A DNA stretch of 64,000 nt from Enhydrobacter sp. (GTDB lineage Bacteria; Pseudomonadota; Alphaproteobacteria; Reyranellales; Reyranellaceae): contig NZ_CP126889.1 in NCBI RefSeq assembly GCF_030246845.1, positions 3,963,001 through 4,027,000 on the forward strand. Reading direction: 5' to 3'. Every line of letters starts with the position of its first letter. Within the stretch, counting starts at the first letter, position 1. A model generated the notes under the pieces. That model had not been told where the DNA came from and did not search any database. It was given only the letters and a program-made list of their open reading frames with translations. Shown here in pieces: positions 30,190 to 38,976 of the stretch. The translations under genes and the position numbers were made by a program.

Positions 30190-31869
30190 TCAGGAACCGG
30201 CGTGGGCGTCGCGCAGCGGCTGCGCGGCCTTGAGCCGGGTGTCGGCAAGCTCGCCGGCGGCCTCGAGGATCGGGTAGGCGACCGACGCCAGATGGCCGTT
30301 GATCCGCTTCAGATCGCGGATCACGTCCATGTGGATCGAGCTGGTCTCGATCGATTCGGGCCGTCCCTCGCGCAGGCGGGCGAAGTGGCTGTCGGCGGCC
30401 CTGGCCTCGGCCTCGCGGATGACCGCTTTCTCGGCGACCAGGCGGCGCGCCAGCGCGATGTCCCGCGTCGTGAAGACGTTGAGCGCCAGCCGCAGGTTCT
30501 CCAGCACGCGGGAATGGAAGGCCTTGAGCTCGGCAAGACCCTCCACCGAGAAGACGTAGCGATTCTTGATCTTCTTGGCCGCAAGCTCCATCAGGTTCTT
30601 GTCGATGATGTCGCCGATATGCTCGAGGTTGGTCGTGAAGGTGAGGATCTCGACATAGCGCCGCCCTTCCTCCTCGCCGAGGTCAGTGCGGGAAGTCTGG
30701 ATCAGATAGAGCTTGATCGCCTCGTAAAGGCTGTCGACCACGTTGTCGGCATGCTCGATGGCGCGAACCGCCTTGGGGTCCGAATGCTCGAACACCTCGA
30801 TCGACTGGCGCAGCATGTCGGCTACCCGGTCGCCCAGCGCCAGCGTCTCGCGCAGGGCGCATCCCAGCGCCTCGGCCGGCGTGTCGAGGACGTTCGGGTC
30901 GAGATGGCGCGGCTTGCCGGGATCGTCCGCCACGGGCTTCGCCGGCAGCAGGCGACGGCAGAGCGCGGCCACCGGCTCGATCAGCGGCAGGAAGACGAGC
31001 GCCGCGACCACGCTGAACACCGAGTGGAAGTTGACGGCCGCGCGCGCCACCGACGGCTCCAGCAGCGCCAGCCAGTGCGCGACCGGCACCAGGAACGGCA
31101 TGAAGGCGACGCCGATCACCAGGCGCGAGATCAGATTGGCCAGCGGCACGCGGCGGGCGTCGATGTCGGTGGCCGACTGGTCCATGTAGGGCGCCAGCGC
31201 GCCGCCGACATTGGCGCCCACGACCATGGCCAGCGCCAGCGCCGGGCTGATGATGCCGCTGCCGGCGAAGGACATGATCAGCAGCACGGCCGAGAGGCTG
31301 GAGTGGATGAACCACGTCGCGACGGTCGCGAGGATGGCGGCGATCACATATTCGTCCTGCATGCCGGCGAGCGCGGCGATGAAGGAGGGCGAGGTCCTGA
31401 GCGGCTCGATGGCGGCCGTAAGGAGCTTCAGGGACAGGAGCATCAGGCCAAGGCCGATGCCGACCCGGCCGAGGTGGTGCGGCTTGTCGGCATCGATCGT
31501 CATGAAGGCGATCACGCCGGCCGCGATCAGGAGCGGCGACAGCCAGCCGAGGTCGAACGACAGGACCTGGGAGGTGAGGGTCGTGCCGACATTGGCGCCC
31601 AGCATGACCGCCAGCGCGATCGGCAGGGAGATCAGGCCCCGGCCGGCGAAAGACGCCAGCAGGAGAGCCGTGGCCGTGCTGGACTGCAGCAGGCCGGTCA
31701 AGCCAAGGCCGCCCACAAAGGCCGTGAAGCGGTTGCGCGAGCAGGCCGCGATGGCGCGACGCAGTGTCCCGCCGAACGCCCGCGTGAGGCCGGTTCGGAC
31801 CATGCGCACGCCCCACAGCAACAGGGTGACGCTGCCGAGAACGTTCAGGATCGTGTCGACGCCGTGCAT
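30190..31869 (-). CDS. Na+/phosphate symporter with C-terminal PhoU-like domain
   Basis: A 559-residue protein. The N-terminal half has two inverted Na/Pi-cotransporter repeats, marked by GLLQSSTATALLL (about 58-70) and the second, partly altered WFIHSSLSAVLLI. The C-terminal half (about 340-545) is a cytoplasmic helical PhoU-like domain rich in Glu, Lys and Leu. Members import or balance inorganic phosphate. It is divergent from phosphonoacetate hydrolase, which liberates phosphate, so a joint role in phosphorus supply is reasonable. No PHO box was recognised in the 122-base gap between them. Confidence 0.9.
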   Translation of the reverse strand: MHGVDTILNVLGSVTLLLWGVRMVRTGLTRAFGGTLRRAIAACSRNRFTAFVGGLGLTGLLQSSTATALLLASFAGRGLISLPIALAVMLGANVGTTLTSQVLSFDLGWLSPLLIAAGVIAFMTIDADKPHHLGRVGIGLGLMLLSLKLLTAAIEPLRTSPSFIAALAGMQDEYVIAAILATVATWFIHSSLSAVLLIMSFAGSGIISPALALAMVVGANVGGALAPYMDQSATDIDARRVPLANLISRLVIGVAFMPFLVPVAHWLALLEPSVARAAVNFHSVFSVVAALVFLPLIEPVAALCRRLLPAKPVADDPGKPRHLDPNVLDTPAEALGCALRETLALGDRVADMLRQSIEVFEHSDPKAVRAIEHADNVVDSLYEAIKLYLIQTSRTDLGEEEGRRYVEILTFTTNLEHIGDIIDKNLMELAAKKIKNRYVFSVEGLAELKAFHSRVLENLRLALNVFTTRDIALARRLVAEKAVIREAEARAADSHFARLREGRPESIETSSIHMDVIRDLKRINGHLASVAYPILEAAGELADTRLKAAQPLRDAHAGS

Positions 31870-31991
31870 GATTTTCGCAACCTACGCCTCGTGGGTGAAC
31901 GATGAAAGTTTTTTGACCGTCGCGCCAAAGGTGCGCTGGACGAACCGGTCGCCCGCGCCGATCATCGCGCCGAAACACGGAAGGACCCGAC

Positions 31992-33254
31992 ATGTCTCCG
32001 GACAGCGCACGTGCGATTGACGGCGAGGTGATCGTGAACGGCCGTCGCTACCGACTGCCGCGACAGCCGACGGTGGTCGTCTGCATCGACGGCTCGGAAC
32101 CGGGCTATATCGAGCGTGCGGTGGAAATGGGGCGGGCGCCGTGGTTCGGCAAGGCCCTCGAGACGGGCACCAGCCTGATTGCCGACTGCGTCGTGCCCTC
32201 TTTCACCAATCCCAACAACCTCTCGATCGTCACCGGCCGGCCGCCCTCCGTGCACGGCATTTGCGGCAACTATTTCCTCGATCCCGAGACCGGCCGCGAG
32301 GTGATGATGAACGACCCGGAGTTCCTTCGGGTCGAGACGCTGTTTCCGGCCCTCCAGCGCGCCGGCTGCCGGATCGCCGTGATCACGGCGAAGGACAAGC
32401 TGCGGGGTCTGCTGGGCAAGGGCCTTTCGCTGGGGCCGGGGAAGGCCTGCAGCTTCTCGTCCGAAAAGGCCGACCAGGCGATACTGGCCGAGAACGGCAT
32501 TGCCGACGTGCCGGCGCTGGTCGGCCTGCCCGTGCCGGACGTCTACAGCGCGGGCCTGTCGGAATTTGTCTTTGCGGCCGGCGTCAGGCTGATGGAGCGC
32601 GACCGGCCCGACATCATGTATCTCTCCACCACCGACTATATCCAGCACAAGTACGCGCCCGGCAGCGCGGCAGCGAACGACTTCTACGCGATGATGGATG
32701 GCTACCTGGCGAGGCTCGAGGCGATGGGCTGCACGCTCGTTCTGACGGCCGATCACGGCATGAACGACAAGCACGATCCGGACGGTCGGCCCGATGTCCT
32801 CTATCTGCAGGACCTGGTCGACCAGTGGCTCGGTGCCGGCCGGGCGCGCGTCATACTGCCGATCACCGACCCCTACGTCGTGCACCACGGCGCCCTGGGC
32901 TCGTTCGCTGTCGTCTATCTCCCGCAGGCGGCGTCCGCGGACGAGGTGGCGGGGAAGCTCAAGCGCCTGCCGGCCATCGAGGCTGCATTGAGCCGAGAGG
33001 AGGCGGCGCAGCGCTTCGAGCTGCCGGCGGATCGCCTGGGCGACCTTGTCGTGATCTCGACCCGGCACAAGGTTCTCGGCACGTCGGCATCGCGGCATGA
33101 TTTGTCGGGTTTGGGCGAGCCGCTGCGCAGTCACGGCGGGCTCTCCGAACAAAAGGTGCCACTGATCTGCAACAGAAAGCTGGCGGCGGGCGCGCCGCCG
33201 CGGCGATGGCGCAACTTCGACGCGTTCGATCTGGGGCTGAACCTCGTCGCCTGA
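31992..33254 (+). CDS. phnA: Phosphonoacetate hydrolase
   Basis: Splits the carbon-phosphorus bond of phosphonoacetate into acetate and phosphate. The 420-residue alkaline-phosphatase-superfamily enzyme keeps the metal-site residues: CIDGSEPGYIE (about 31-41), the nucleophilic Thr in PSFTNPNNLSIVTG, TDYIQHKYAPG, LTADHGMNDKHDPDGRPDVL and the C-terminal SHGGLSEQKVPL. These match phosphonoacetate hydrolases rather than general phosphodiesterases. An AAGGA ribosome site precedes the ATG. The usual neighbours phnW and phnY are not in the window; a PEP-mutase-fold gene follows 400 bases later. Confidence 0.87.
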   Translation: MSPDSARAIDGEVIVNGRRYRLPRQPTVVVCIDGSEPGYIERAVEMGRAPWFGKALETGTSLIADCVVPSFTNPNNLSIVTGRPPSVHGICGNYFLDPETGREVMMNDPEFLRVETLFPALQRAGCRIAVITAKDKLRGLLGKGLSLGPGKACSFSSEKADQAILAENGIADVPALVGLPVPDVYSAGLSEFVFAAGVRLMERDRPDIMYLSTTDYIQHKYAPGSAAANDFYAMMDGYLARLEAMGCTLVLTADHGMNDKHDPDGRPDVLYLQDLVDQWLGAGRARVILPITDPYVVHHGALGSFAVVYLPQAASADEVAGKLKRLPAIEAALSREEAAQRFELPADRLGDLVVISTRHKVLGTSASRHDLSGLGEPLRSHGGLSEQKVPLICNRKLAAGAPPRRWRNFDAFDLGLNLVA

Positions 33255-33273
33255 AGGTGATAGGCTCGAGGCC

Positions 33274-33628
33274 ATGAGCACACAAACCTACACCGGAAGC
33301 TGCCATTGCCAGGCGGTCTCGTTCGCCGTCGCTGTCGACCTCGACCAGGCGCTGCAGTGCAATTGCTCGATCTGCACCAAGCTGGGTGCCGTCTGGGCGT
33401 TCGCGCCAAAGACCGCGATGACTGAAGTCCGGCGCCGAAGCGCTGGGCGATTACCAGTTCGGCCAGAAGCGGCTGCATCATCGTATCTGCCGGCGCTGCG
33501 GCATCGAGAGCTTTGCCGAAGGAACGGCGCCCGACGGCACGCCGAGCGTCGGCATCAACCTCCGTTGCCTCGACGGCGTGGAGGTCGAGAACCTCAAGCC
33601 GCGCCAGTACGACGGGCGCAGCCTCTAG
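33274..33628 (+). pseudogene. GFA/CENP-V-family zinc protein, frameshifted
   Basis: The first frame encodes SCHCQAVSFAV and CNCSICTKLGAVWAFAP, then leaves homology after codon ATG at 33418. From 33422 another frame continues with GDYQFGQKRLHHRICRRCG and ends VGINLRCLDGVEVENL and a TAG at 33628. Together they make a complete GFA-type protein of about 118 residues with all zinc-binding Cys pairs (CHC, CNCSIC, CRRC). The total length is one base over a multiple of three, consistent with a two-base loss within ATGACTGAAG, where an ATG-ACN-CTG-AAG codon run is expected. It may be a young pseudogene or a sequencing error. The family binds zinc and small thiols; the specific role is unknown. Confidence 0.8.
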
Positions 33629-33652
33629 CTCAGCTTTCGCGGGAGAAGAGTC

Positions 33653-34477
33653 ATGGCAGCAAGTCAGGCCGACAAGGCCGCGAAGTTCCGTGCCCTGCAT
33701 GAAAGGCCGGGTGCCTTCGTCATTCCCAACCCATGGGACGGCGGTTCGGCCCGCCTGCTGGCCGGGCTGGGCTTCGAGGCACTGGCGACCTCGAGCGGCG
33801 CCAAGGCCGGCGTGCTCGGCAAGCGCGACGGCAGGGTGAGCCGCGAGGAGTCGCTCGCCAATGCGAGGATGATCGTGGAGGCGACCGACCTGCCGGTGGC
33901 CGCCGATCTCGAGAAAGGCTTCGGCGACGGTCCCGACGCGACCGCCGAGACCATCCGGCAGGCCGCCGCCATCGGCCTGGTCGGAGGCTCGATCGAGGAC
34001 GCGACCGGGAACAAGGACACGCCGCTCTACGATCTCGAAACCGCGGCGGTGCGGGTGAAGGCCGCGGTCCAGGCGGCGCGCTCGCTCTCGATACCCTTCG
34101 TCCTGACCGCGCGCGCCGAGGGCTTCCTGCGCGGGCGGCCGGACCTCGACGACGTGATCAAGCGCCTGCAGGCCTTCGAGGCAGCCGGCGCCGATGTGCT
34201 GTTTGCGCCGGGCCTGCCCGATCTCGCGGCGGTGAAGAAGGTCTGCGGATCCTTGAAGAAGCCGTTCAACTTCATGGTCGGCATCAAGGGACGGTCGTTC
34301 ACCAAGGCCGATCTCGAGGCCGCCGGCGTGAAGCGCATCAGCCTCGCCACCTCGCTCTATCGCGCCGCCATGACCGGATTGCTCGACGCGGCCAAGGAGG
34401 TGAAGGAGCGGGGCACCTTCGGCTATCTCGACAGCGCGCTCTCGACTCCGGATCTGAATGCGTTCATGAAGGAGTGA
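33653..34477 (+). CDS. Isocitrate lyase/PEP mutase superfamily protein, lyase cysteine motif absent
   Basis: A 274-residue TIM-barrel protein. PWDGGSARLLAGLGFEALATSS (about 23-44) and the metal-binding AADLEKGFGD (about 82-91, D-x-E-x-GFG) place it in the superfamily. The next strand reads GGSIEDATGN, where methylisocitrate and isocitrate lyases have IEDQ followed by K-x-C-G-H; that catalytic Cys motif is missing. TARAEGFLRGRPDLDDVIKR is the family R-x-D/E segment. This subgroup includes phosphonopyruvate-handling and oxaloacetate-decarboxylating enzymes as well as uncharacterised ones. Nearby phnA hints at phosphonate metabolism but proves nothing. Its stop overlaps the next start. Confidence 0.8.
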   Translation: MAASQADKAAKFRALHERPGAFVIPNPWDGGSARLLAGLGFEALATSSGAKAGVLGKRDGRVSREESLANARMIVEATDLPVAADLEKGFGDGPDATAETIRQAAAIGLVGGSIEDATGNKDTPLYDLETAAVRVKAAVQAARSLSIPFVLTARAEGFLRGRPDLDDVIKRLQAFEAAGADVLFAPGLPDLAAVKKVCGSLKKPFNFMVGIKGRSFTKADLEAAGVKRISLATSLYRAAMTGLLDAAKEVKERGTFGYLDSALSTPDLNAFMKE

Positions 34478-35970
34478 TGGATACAGTCCTGAATCGAGTT
34501 TCCGACACCGTGGCCGCGATCGAGCATTTCGATGTCCTGATCGTCGGCGCAGGCCTCTCGGGCATTGGCGCCGCCTGGCACCTGCAGAAGGAGTGTCCGC
34601 GAAAGAGCTATGCGATCCTGGAGGGACGCGAGGCAAGCGGCGGCACCTGGGACCTGTTCCGCTATCCCGGCATCCGCTCGGACTCGGACATGTACACGCT
34701 GGGCTACCGCTTTCGGCCGTGGCGGGACGCCAAGGCGATCGCCGACGGGCCGGCGATCCTGAAGTACATCCGCGAGGTCGCCAGCGACCATGGCATAGAC
34801 GCCAGGATCCGCTACCAGCATCGTGTTGTCGCTGCGTCCTGGTCGACGCCCGACGCGCGCTGGACGGTCGAGGTCGACTACGGCGCCCAGCGGGAGCGGC
34901 GAGTGCTGAGCTGCAACTTCCTCTGGATGTGCAGCGGCTACTACGACTATGCGGCGGGTTACCTGCCGGACTTTCCGGGCATGGACCGGTTCAGGGGCCG
35001 CATCGTCCATCCGCAGAAATGGACCGACGACATCGACTACGCGGGCAAGCGGGTGGTCGTGATCGGCAGCGGCGCCACGGCCGTCACCTTGGTGCCGGCC
35101 ATGGCCGATACCGGCGCCGCCCACGTCACCATGCTGCAGCGCTCGCCGACCTATATGGCAATGCGGCCGTCGAAGGATGCGTTCGCCATCAAGTTGCGCC
35201 AGCGCCTGCCATTGAAGCTCGCCTATGCCATCACGCGATGGCGCAATGTGCTGTACGGCATGTATGTCTATCAGATGTGCAAGCGGCGGCCGGAGACGGT
35301 GAAGCGCTTGTTGTTGGGAGGCGTGCGCAAGGCGTTGCGGCCGGACTACGATATCGCTACGCACTTCACGCCGCGCTACAATCCATGGGATCAGCGGCTC
35401 TGCCTCGTGCCCGACGCCGATTTCTTCCGCGCTATCCGGCAGGGCAAGGTGTCCGTCGTCACCGATCATATCGACACCTTCACCGAAAGCGGCCTCAAGC
35501 TGAAATCGGGCGCCGAGCTGGCCGCCGATCTGATCGTGACTGCGACCGGGCTCGTGCTGATCCCGCTGGGCGGCGTCAAGCTCGCGGTCGATGGCCGGCC
35601 GGTCGAGCCGTCGCAGACCTTCATCTACAAGGGCATGATGTATTCGGACGTGCCCAATCTTGCATCGGTCTTCGGCTACACCAACGCGTCCTGGACGCTG
35701 AAGGCCGACCTCGTCTGCGAGTATGTCTGCCGGCTCCTCAATCGCATGGATCGCGGCGGTTACCGCTATTGCATGCCGCACAACAGCGACCCGACGCTCG
35801 AGGCCGAGCCCTGGGTGAACTTTTCGTCCGGCTATATTCAGCGTGCGCTCGAGCACCAGCCCAAGCAGGGCTCGAAGCGGCCGTGGAAGCTCTACCAGAA
35901 CTACGTGCTCGACCTCATGAACCTGCGCTTCGGCGCCCTGCGCGACCGGGCGATGATCTTCGCCCGATAG
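34477..35970 (+). CDS. Flavin-containing monooxygenase, Baeyer-Villiger type (EthA-like)
   Basis: A 497-residue FAD- and NADPH-dependent oxygenase that inserts oxygen next to ketones or oxidises S or N atoms. FAD-binding VLIVGAGLSGIGAAWHL lies at about 20-36, the Baeyer-Villiger fingerprint FRGRIVHPQKWTDD (F-x-G-x-x-x-H-x-x-x-W) near 170-183, and the NADPH site VVVIGSGATAVTLVP near 191-205. GGTWDLFRYPGIRSDSDMYT is the conserved segment after the first Rossmann motif. The length is like EthA. The ATG is one-base coupled (TGATG) to the PEP-mutase-fold gene. It is convergent with the beta-propeller gene. Confidence 0.88.
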   Translation: MDTVLNRVSDTVAAIEHFDVLIVGAGLSGIGAAWHLQKECPRKSYAILEGREASGGTWDLFRYPGIRSDSDMYTLGYRFRPWRDAKAIADGPAILKYIREVASDHGIDARIRYQHRVVAASWSTPDARWTVEVDYGAQRERRVLSCNFLWMCSGYYDYAAGYLPDFPGMDRFRGRIVHPQKWTDDIDYAGKRVVVIGSGATAVTLVPAMADTGAAHVTMLQRSPTYMAMRPSKDAFAIKLRQRLPLKLAYAITRWRNVLYGMYVYQMCKRRPETVKRLLLGGVRKALRPDYDIATHFTPRYNPWDQRLCLVPDADFFRAIRQGKVSVVTDHIDTFTESGLKLKSGAELAADLIVTATGLVLIPLGGVKLAVDGRPVEPSQTFIYKGMMYSDVPNLASVFGYTNASWTLKADLVCEYVCRLLNRMDRGGYRYCMPHNSDPTLEAEPWVNFSSGYIQRALEHQPKQGSKRPWKLYQNYVLDLMNLRFGALRDRAMIFAR

Positions 35971-35994
35971 ACTGGCCTGCTTTCGGATCGACGC

Positions 35995-37903
35995 TCAGGG
36001 CTCGTTCTGGCTGATCGTCAGGGCGTGCACGCTGCGGCCTTTGCCGACCAGCGCCGTCTTGCCGTCCGGGGTCAGGCCGACGACGCGCTCGCCGTCGAAC
36101 GGCAGGCTGAGCCGCTGCGTGCCGTCGGGCGCGTCGAGCACGAGGCGGTCCGCTCACCCGCAGGAGGCTGCCATCGGCCAGCAAACCGGCGAACCGGCCA
36201 TCGCGGCTTTCCAGGCTATCGTCGCTGCCGAGCTTCCAGACCAGCAGGTGCGGCGGCAGATTTGCGGGCGCATCGTGCAGGACGATCGTTTTGCCGTCGG
36301 CCGAGATATCGAGGGATGGAGCGCTGAGGCCCGAGGCAGCGAGCTTGCGTTGCCGGATCGGGCGCCCGTCGCGCGACCACGCCGCCAGCCGGCCGTCCGC
36401 GGTGTAGATCGCGATCACGCCGGCGGAGGCGACCGCCGCCTCGGGAACGAGCTTCTGCTGGTCGCCGAAGGCCATGCGGCCGAGCACCCGGCCGTCGAGG
36501 TCCAGCATGAGGAATCCGGAGCCGTCCGGCATGGGCCGCAGCAGGCGATCGTCGAGCAGCAGCGTGGCGGCAAGTGCGGTGTCCTTCGGCCCGGCCGGGA
36601 ATCGCATGGGCCGGCCGATGCGATTCCACGCTTGATCGAACACCTCGAACTGTCCATCGGGGGCCAGCACGCCGACCTTGCGCCCGCCGGGAGAGACGAA
36701 CAGCCGTGGCGGCGCCGCGGCGATGGCGGAGCCGGCTCCAGACGGCTCGTTCTTCCAGAGCCGAAGGGCATCGCGGCTTTCGCTGCCGTCGAGCCGCCAG
36801 ACCTGCAACCGGCCGTCGGCGTGCAATGCCGCAATCTGCGTGCCCCCGGCAATTGCGCGTGCGGCGACGGGCAGACCGAAATCGCCGAACGGGCGCTCGA
36901 GCCTCCGACCATCGCCGTCGAGCAGCACCAGCCCTTCGGCGGCGGCAACGGCAATGCGGCTGCCGTCTGCACTTGCTGCAATGCGCCTGGAACCGGCAGG
37001 CGCGGCATCGTCTTGGCGAAGGCCGCCGTCAGGGTCGAGGAAGCGCATGCGATCTGCGAAGAGGGCCACAAAGCCCCGCCGGCCGGGCAGGGCAGCGAGA
37101 TCGAGCGGCTCGTCGTTGGCGTCGACGGCGTGCGGGCTGCCGAGCCGGCCGGAGACGACGGGCAGGATGTCCACCCCGTCCGGAGCAGGATAAACGACGC
37201 CCAAGGCCTGGCCGTCGTCGGAAAAGACGTGGCGCCTGACGTAAGGTCGCTGAATGTCCGGCTGCATCAGCCGCACGCCGCCTGGTCCGACCACACGGAG
37301 GTCACCGCAGACGCCGGCGAATGCCAGAAGCTGCTCGTCGGCCGAAAAGGACGGCGCGCGCTCGATGTCGTCCGGCGGGCAGATCTCGCCGGCGGCGGGC
37401 GGCTGGCCGAGCGTGATCGTGGGGCCATTGGGCCGGCCATCGGGCGCGAGGAGGCGCAGCGTTCCGGAAAGGCGCAGGGCGAGGTTGCGGCTGGCCGGCG
37501 CCACGCCGATGCCCCCGATGGGCTCGGCAAAGGTCGCGAGCAGGTTCGGCTCACGGCCGTACAGAGGCCAACTCTCGAGCCGGCCGTCGTCGCCGCCCGT
37601 GACGAGGTGCGTCTTGTCGAGCCATGCCACCGAGGTGAAATGACCGGGCAGGGTGCGCGCGAGCGCGACGCGGCCTCCGGCGCTCGCGCGGACAAGATGC
37701 ACTTCGAGCCGCCGATCCTCGTCCGATCTCGCCAACAGCAACATATCGGTGTCGCCGGGGCGGAAGGAGAGGAAGGCAATGCTGGCGGGGTCGAAGACGG
37801 GCAGGCTGGCTTGCGCACCAGCGGAAGAGACGCTCGCCAGGACGGCAAACACGCTCGCCGCCAGAGCCCACATGCCACGCAGCCGATCACCAGAGCGGAA
37901 CAT
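35995..37903 (-). pseudogene. Exported WD40/beta-propeller-like protein, frameshifted near its C-terminus
   Basis: The ATG at 37903 opens a protein with a signal peptide (cut after SSAGAQA, about residue 31) and many repeats of the form G-x-L-x-x-W or G-R-V-x-x-W, such as LVTGGDDGRLESWPL and ADGRLAAWSRDGRPI, typical of a beta-propeller. Near 36148-36156 the frame turns into arginine-rich text, while a second frame continues sensibly with DRLVLDAPDGTQRLSLPFDG and ends VHALTISQNEP at TGA 35997-35995. The span is one base over a multiple of three, fitting a two-base loss where AGC-GGN-GAC is expected. The restored protein would be about 636 residues. Function unknown. Confidence 0.75.
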
Positions 37904-37972
37904 CCGCCTCTTCTTCTCCCCACCGCTTCGGCAAGCCTAGGCGGCTCAGAGGGAGGCGACAAGAGCGCGAGC

Positions 37973-38431
37973 TCAGGCAACCTGTCGATAGTCGAGCCCG
38001 GCGAGAGCCGGAATGGGATCGGGCCCGATCTGGCGCAGCAGCGCCGCGAGGTCATAATGGAAACGCTCGCTGGCCATCAGTCCGTCGCGGAAGGTTATCG
38101 CGACCAGAAAGGGCTGGACGATCGGCCGGTCCGACGGGGCGAGGCCGAGGAAACGGCCGACATGGCGGCCGTGCCATGTCGCTTCGGCGAAGTAGCAGTC
38201 ATCGTCGGTCCAGTAGCGGCGCTGGCCTGGGCCGCGCTGGACCTCGACATCGAAGGTGGTCCACCATTGCCGATAGTGGGCGGCGGCGCCTGCCCGGCCG
38301 TGCCAGGTCTGGCCGGTGGCGAAGTCGTCGAAACGGCATTCGGGGTGAAGAGTGGCCAGCGTGGCCTCGAGGTCATGGGCGTTCTCGGCCGCGAGCTGGC
38401 GACCGAGCAGGTCAGCAAGGGTCTGGTTCAT
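37973..38431 (-). CDS. SnoaL-like/NTF2-fold protein
   Basis: A 152-residue protein with the compact alpha/beta-barrel pattern of SnoaL-like polyketide-cyclase and NTF2-fold proteins: an N-terminal helix (LLGRQLAAENAHDLEATLATL), HPECRFDDFATG, then GRAGAAAHYRQWWTTF and the central strands. Many are small hydrolases, isomerases or ligand-binding proteins, and no specific reaction can be named. It is divergent from the MarR regulator across 50 bases and is a likely target of it. Confidence 0.7.
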   Translation of the reverse strand: MNQTLADLLGRQLAAENAHDLEATLATLHPECRFDDFATGQTWHGRAGAAAHYRQWWTTFDVEVQRGPGQRRYWTDDDCYFAEATWHGRHVGRFLGLAPSDRPIVQPFLVAITFRDGLMASERFHYDLAALLRQIGPDPIPALAGLDYRQVA

Positions 38432-38466
38432 GGAGCGGTCTCCAGTGTATTCGAGTTCGGATGAGT

Positions 38467-38482
38467 TATCAGAAGGCTGATA
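38467..38482. promoter_or_regulatory. Probable MarR operator containing the marR ribosome site
   Basis: TATCAG-AAGG-CTGATA is a perfect 6-4-6 inverted repeat immediately before the marR ATG (its last base is the A of the ATG). The loop and one flank also form AGAAGG, a good Shine-Dalgarno sequence at 38471-38476. Binding of the dimeric repressor here would block its own expression and could affect the divergent SnoaL-like gene. Confidence 0.55.
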
Positions 38483-38976
38483 TGAACCGCAAGTCCTCGG
38501 CGTCCCTCTCGGCCCAGGCCATTCCCGCTCCCGGCGAGGGCAAGCGCGGTCCCGAAGGCCATCTCGGCTATCTCCTGCGCCAGGCGCATGCTTCCGTGCG
38601 CGGGGCGATGGACCGTGCGCTCGCCGGCCTCGACCTCACGGCGCCGCAGTTCACCGTGCTCACGATGATCGCCGCCTATCCCGGCGTATCGGGCGCCGAT
38701 CTCGCCCGGCTCACCTATCTCACGCCGCAGACCATCAACGTGATCGTGGGCAATCTCGAACGCGACGGCGCCATCGAGAAGAGCGCGCATGCCACCCACG
38801 GCCGCATCCTGCGGTTGCACGCCACGGCCAAGGGCCAGGCGCTGCTCAAGCGTTGCCGCTCCCGCATCACGGCGATCGAAGCGGAGATCGCCGGCCTGCT
38901 CGGCAAGGACGAGGAGCGCATCGTGCGCCGCTGGCTGAGTGCCATAGGCGAGAAGCTGACCGGGAGCGGCCGATGA
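38482..38976 (+). CDS. MarR-family transcriptional regulator
   Basis: A 164-residue winged-helix repressor, usually released from DNA by a small aromatic or acidic ligand. GHLGYLLRQAHASVRGAMDR is the first dimerisation helix, LTAPQFTVLTMIAAYPGVSG and the recognition region LARLTYLTPQTINVIVGNLE (about 75-94) form the helix-turn-helix, and THGRILRLHATAKG is the wing. I chose the ATG at 38482 because AGAAGG sits 5 bases upstream; an ATG at 38461 is in frame but has no ribosome site. Its stop overlaps the flavin oxidase start (ATGA), so regulator and enzyme are co-expressed. Confidence 0.88.
   Translation: MNRKSSASLSAQAIPAPGEGKRGPEGHLGYLLRQAHASVRGAMDRALAGLDLTAPQFTVLTMIAAYPGVSGADLARLTYLTPQTINVIVGNLERDGAIEKSAHATHGRILRLHATAKGQALLKRCRSRITAIEAEIAGLLGKDEERIVRRWLSAIGEKLTGSGR

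Noticed and set aside
31870..31991. PHO box between the Na/Pi symporter and phnA
   Set aside because: No pair of TGTCA-like repeats at 11-base spacing was found on either strand.
36041..38464. An 807-codon plus-strand open frame opposite the beta-propeller and SnoaL-like genes
   Set aside because: Translation lacks domain motifs and is a high-GC antisense shadow; the minus-strand reading has a signal peptide and regular repeats.
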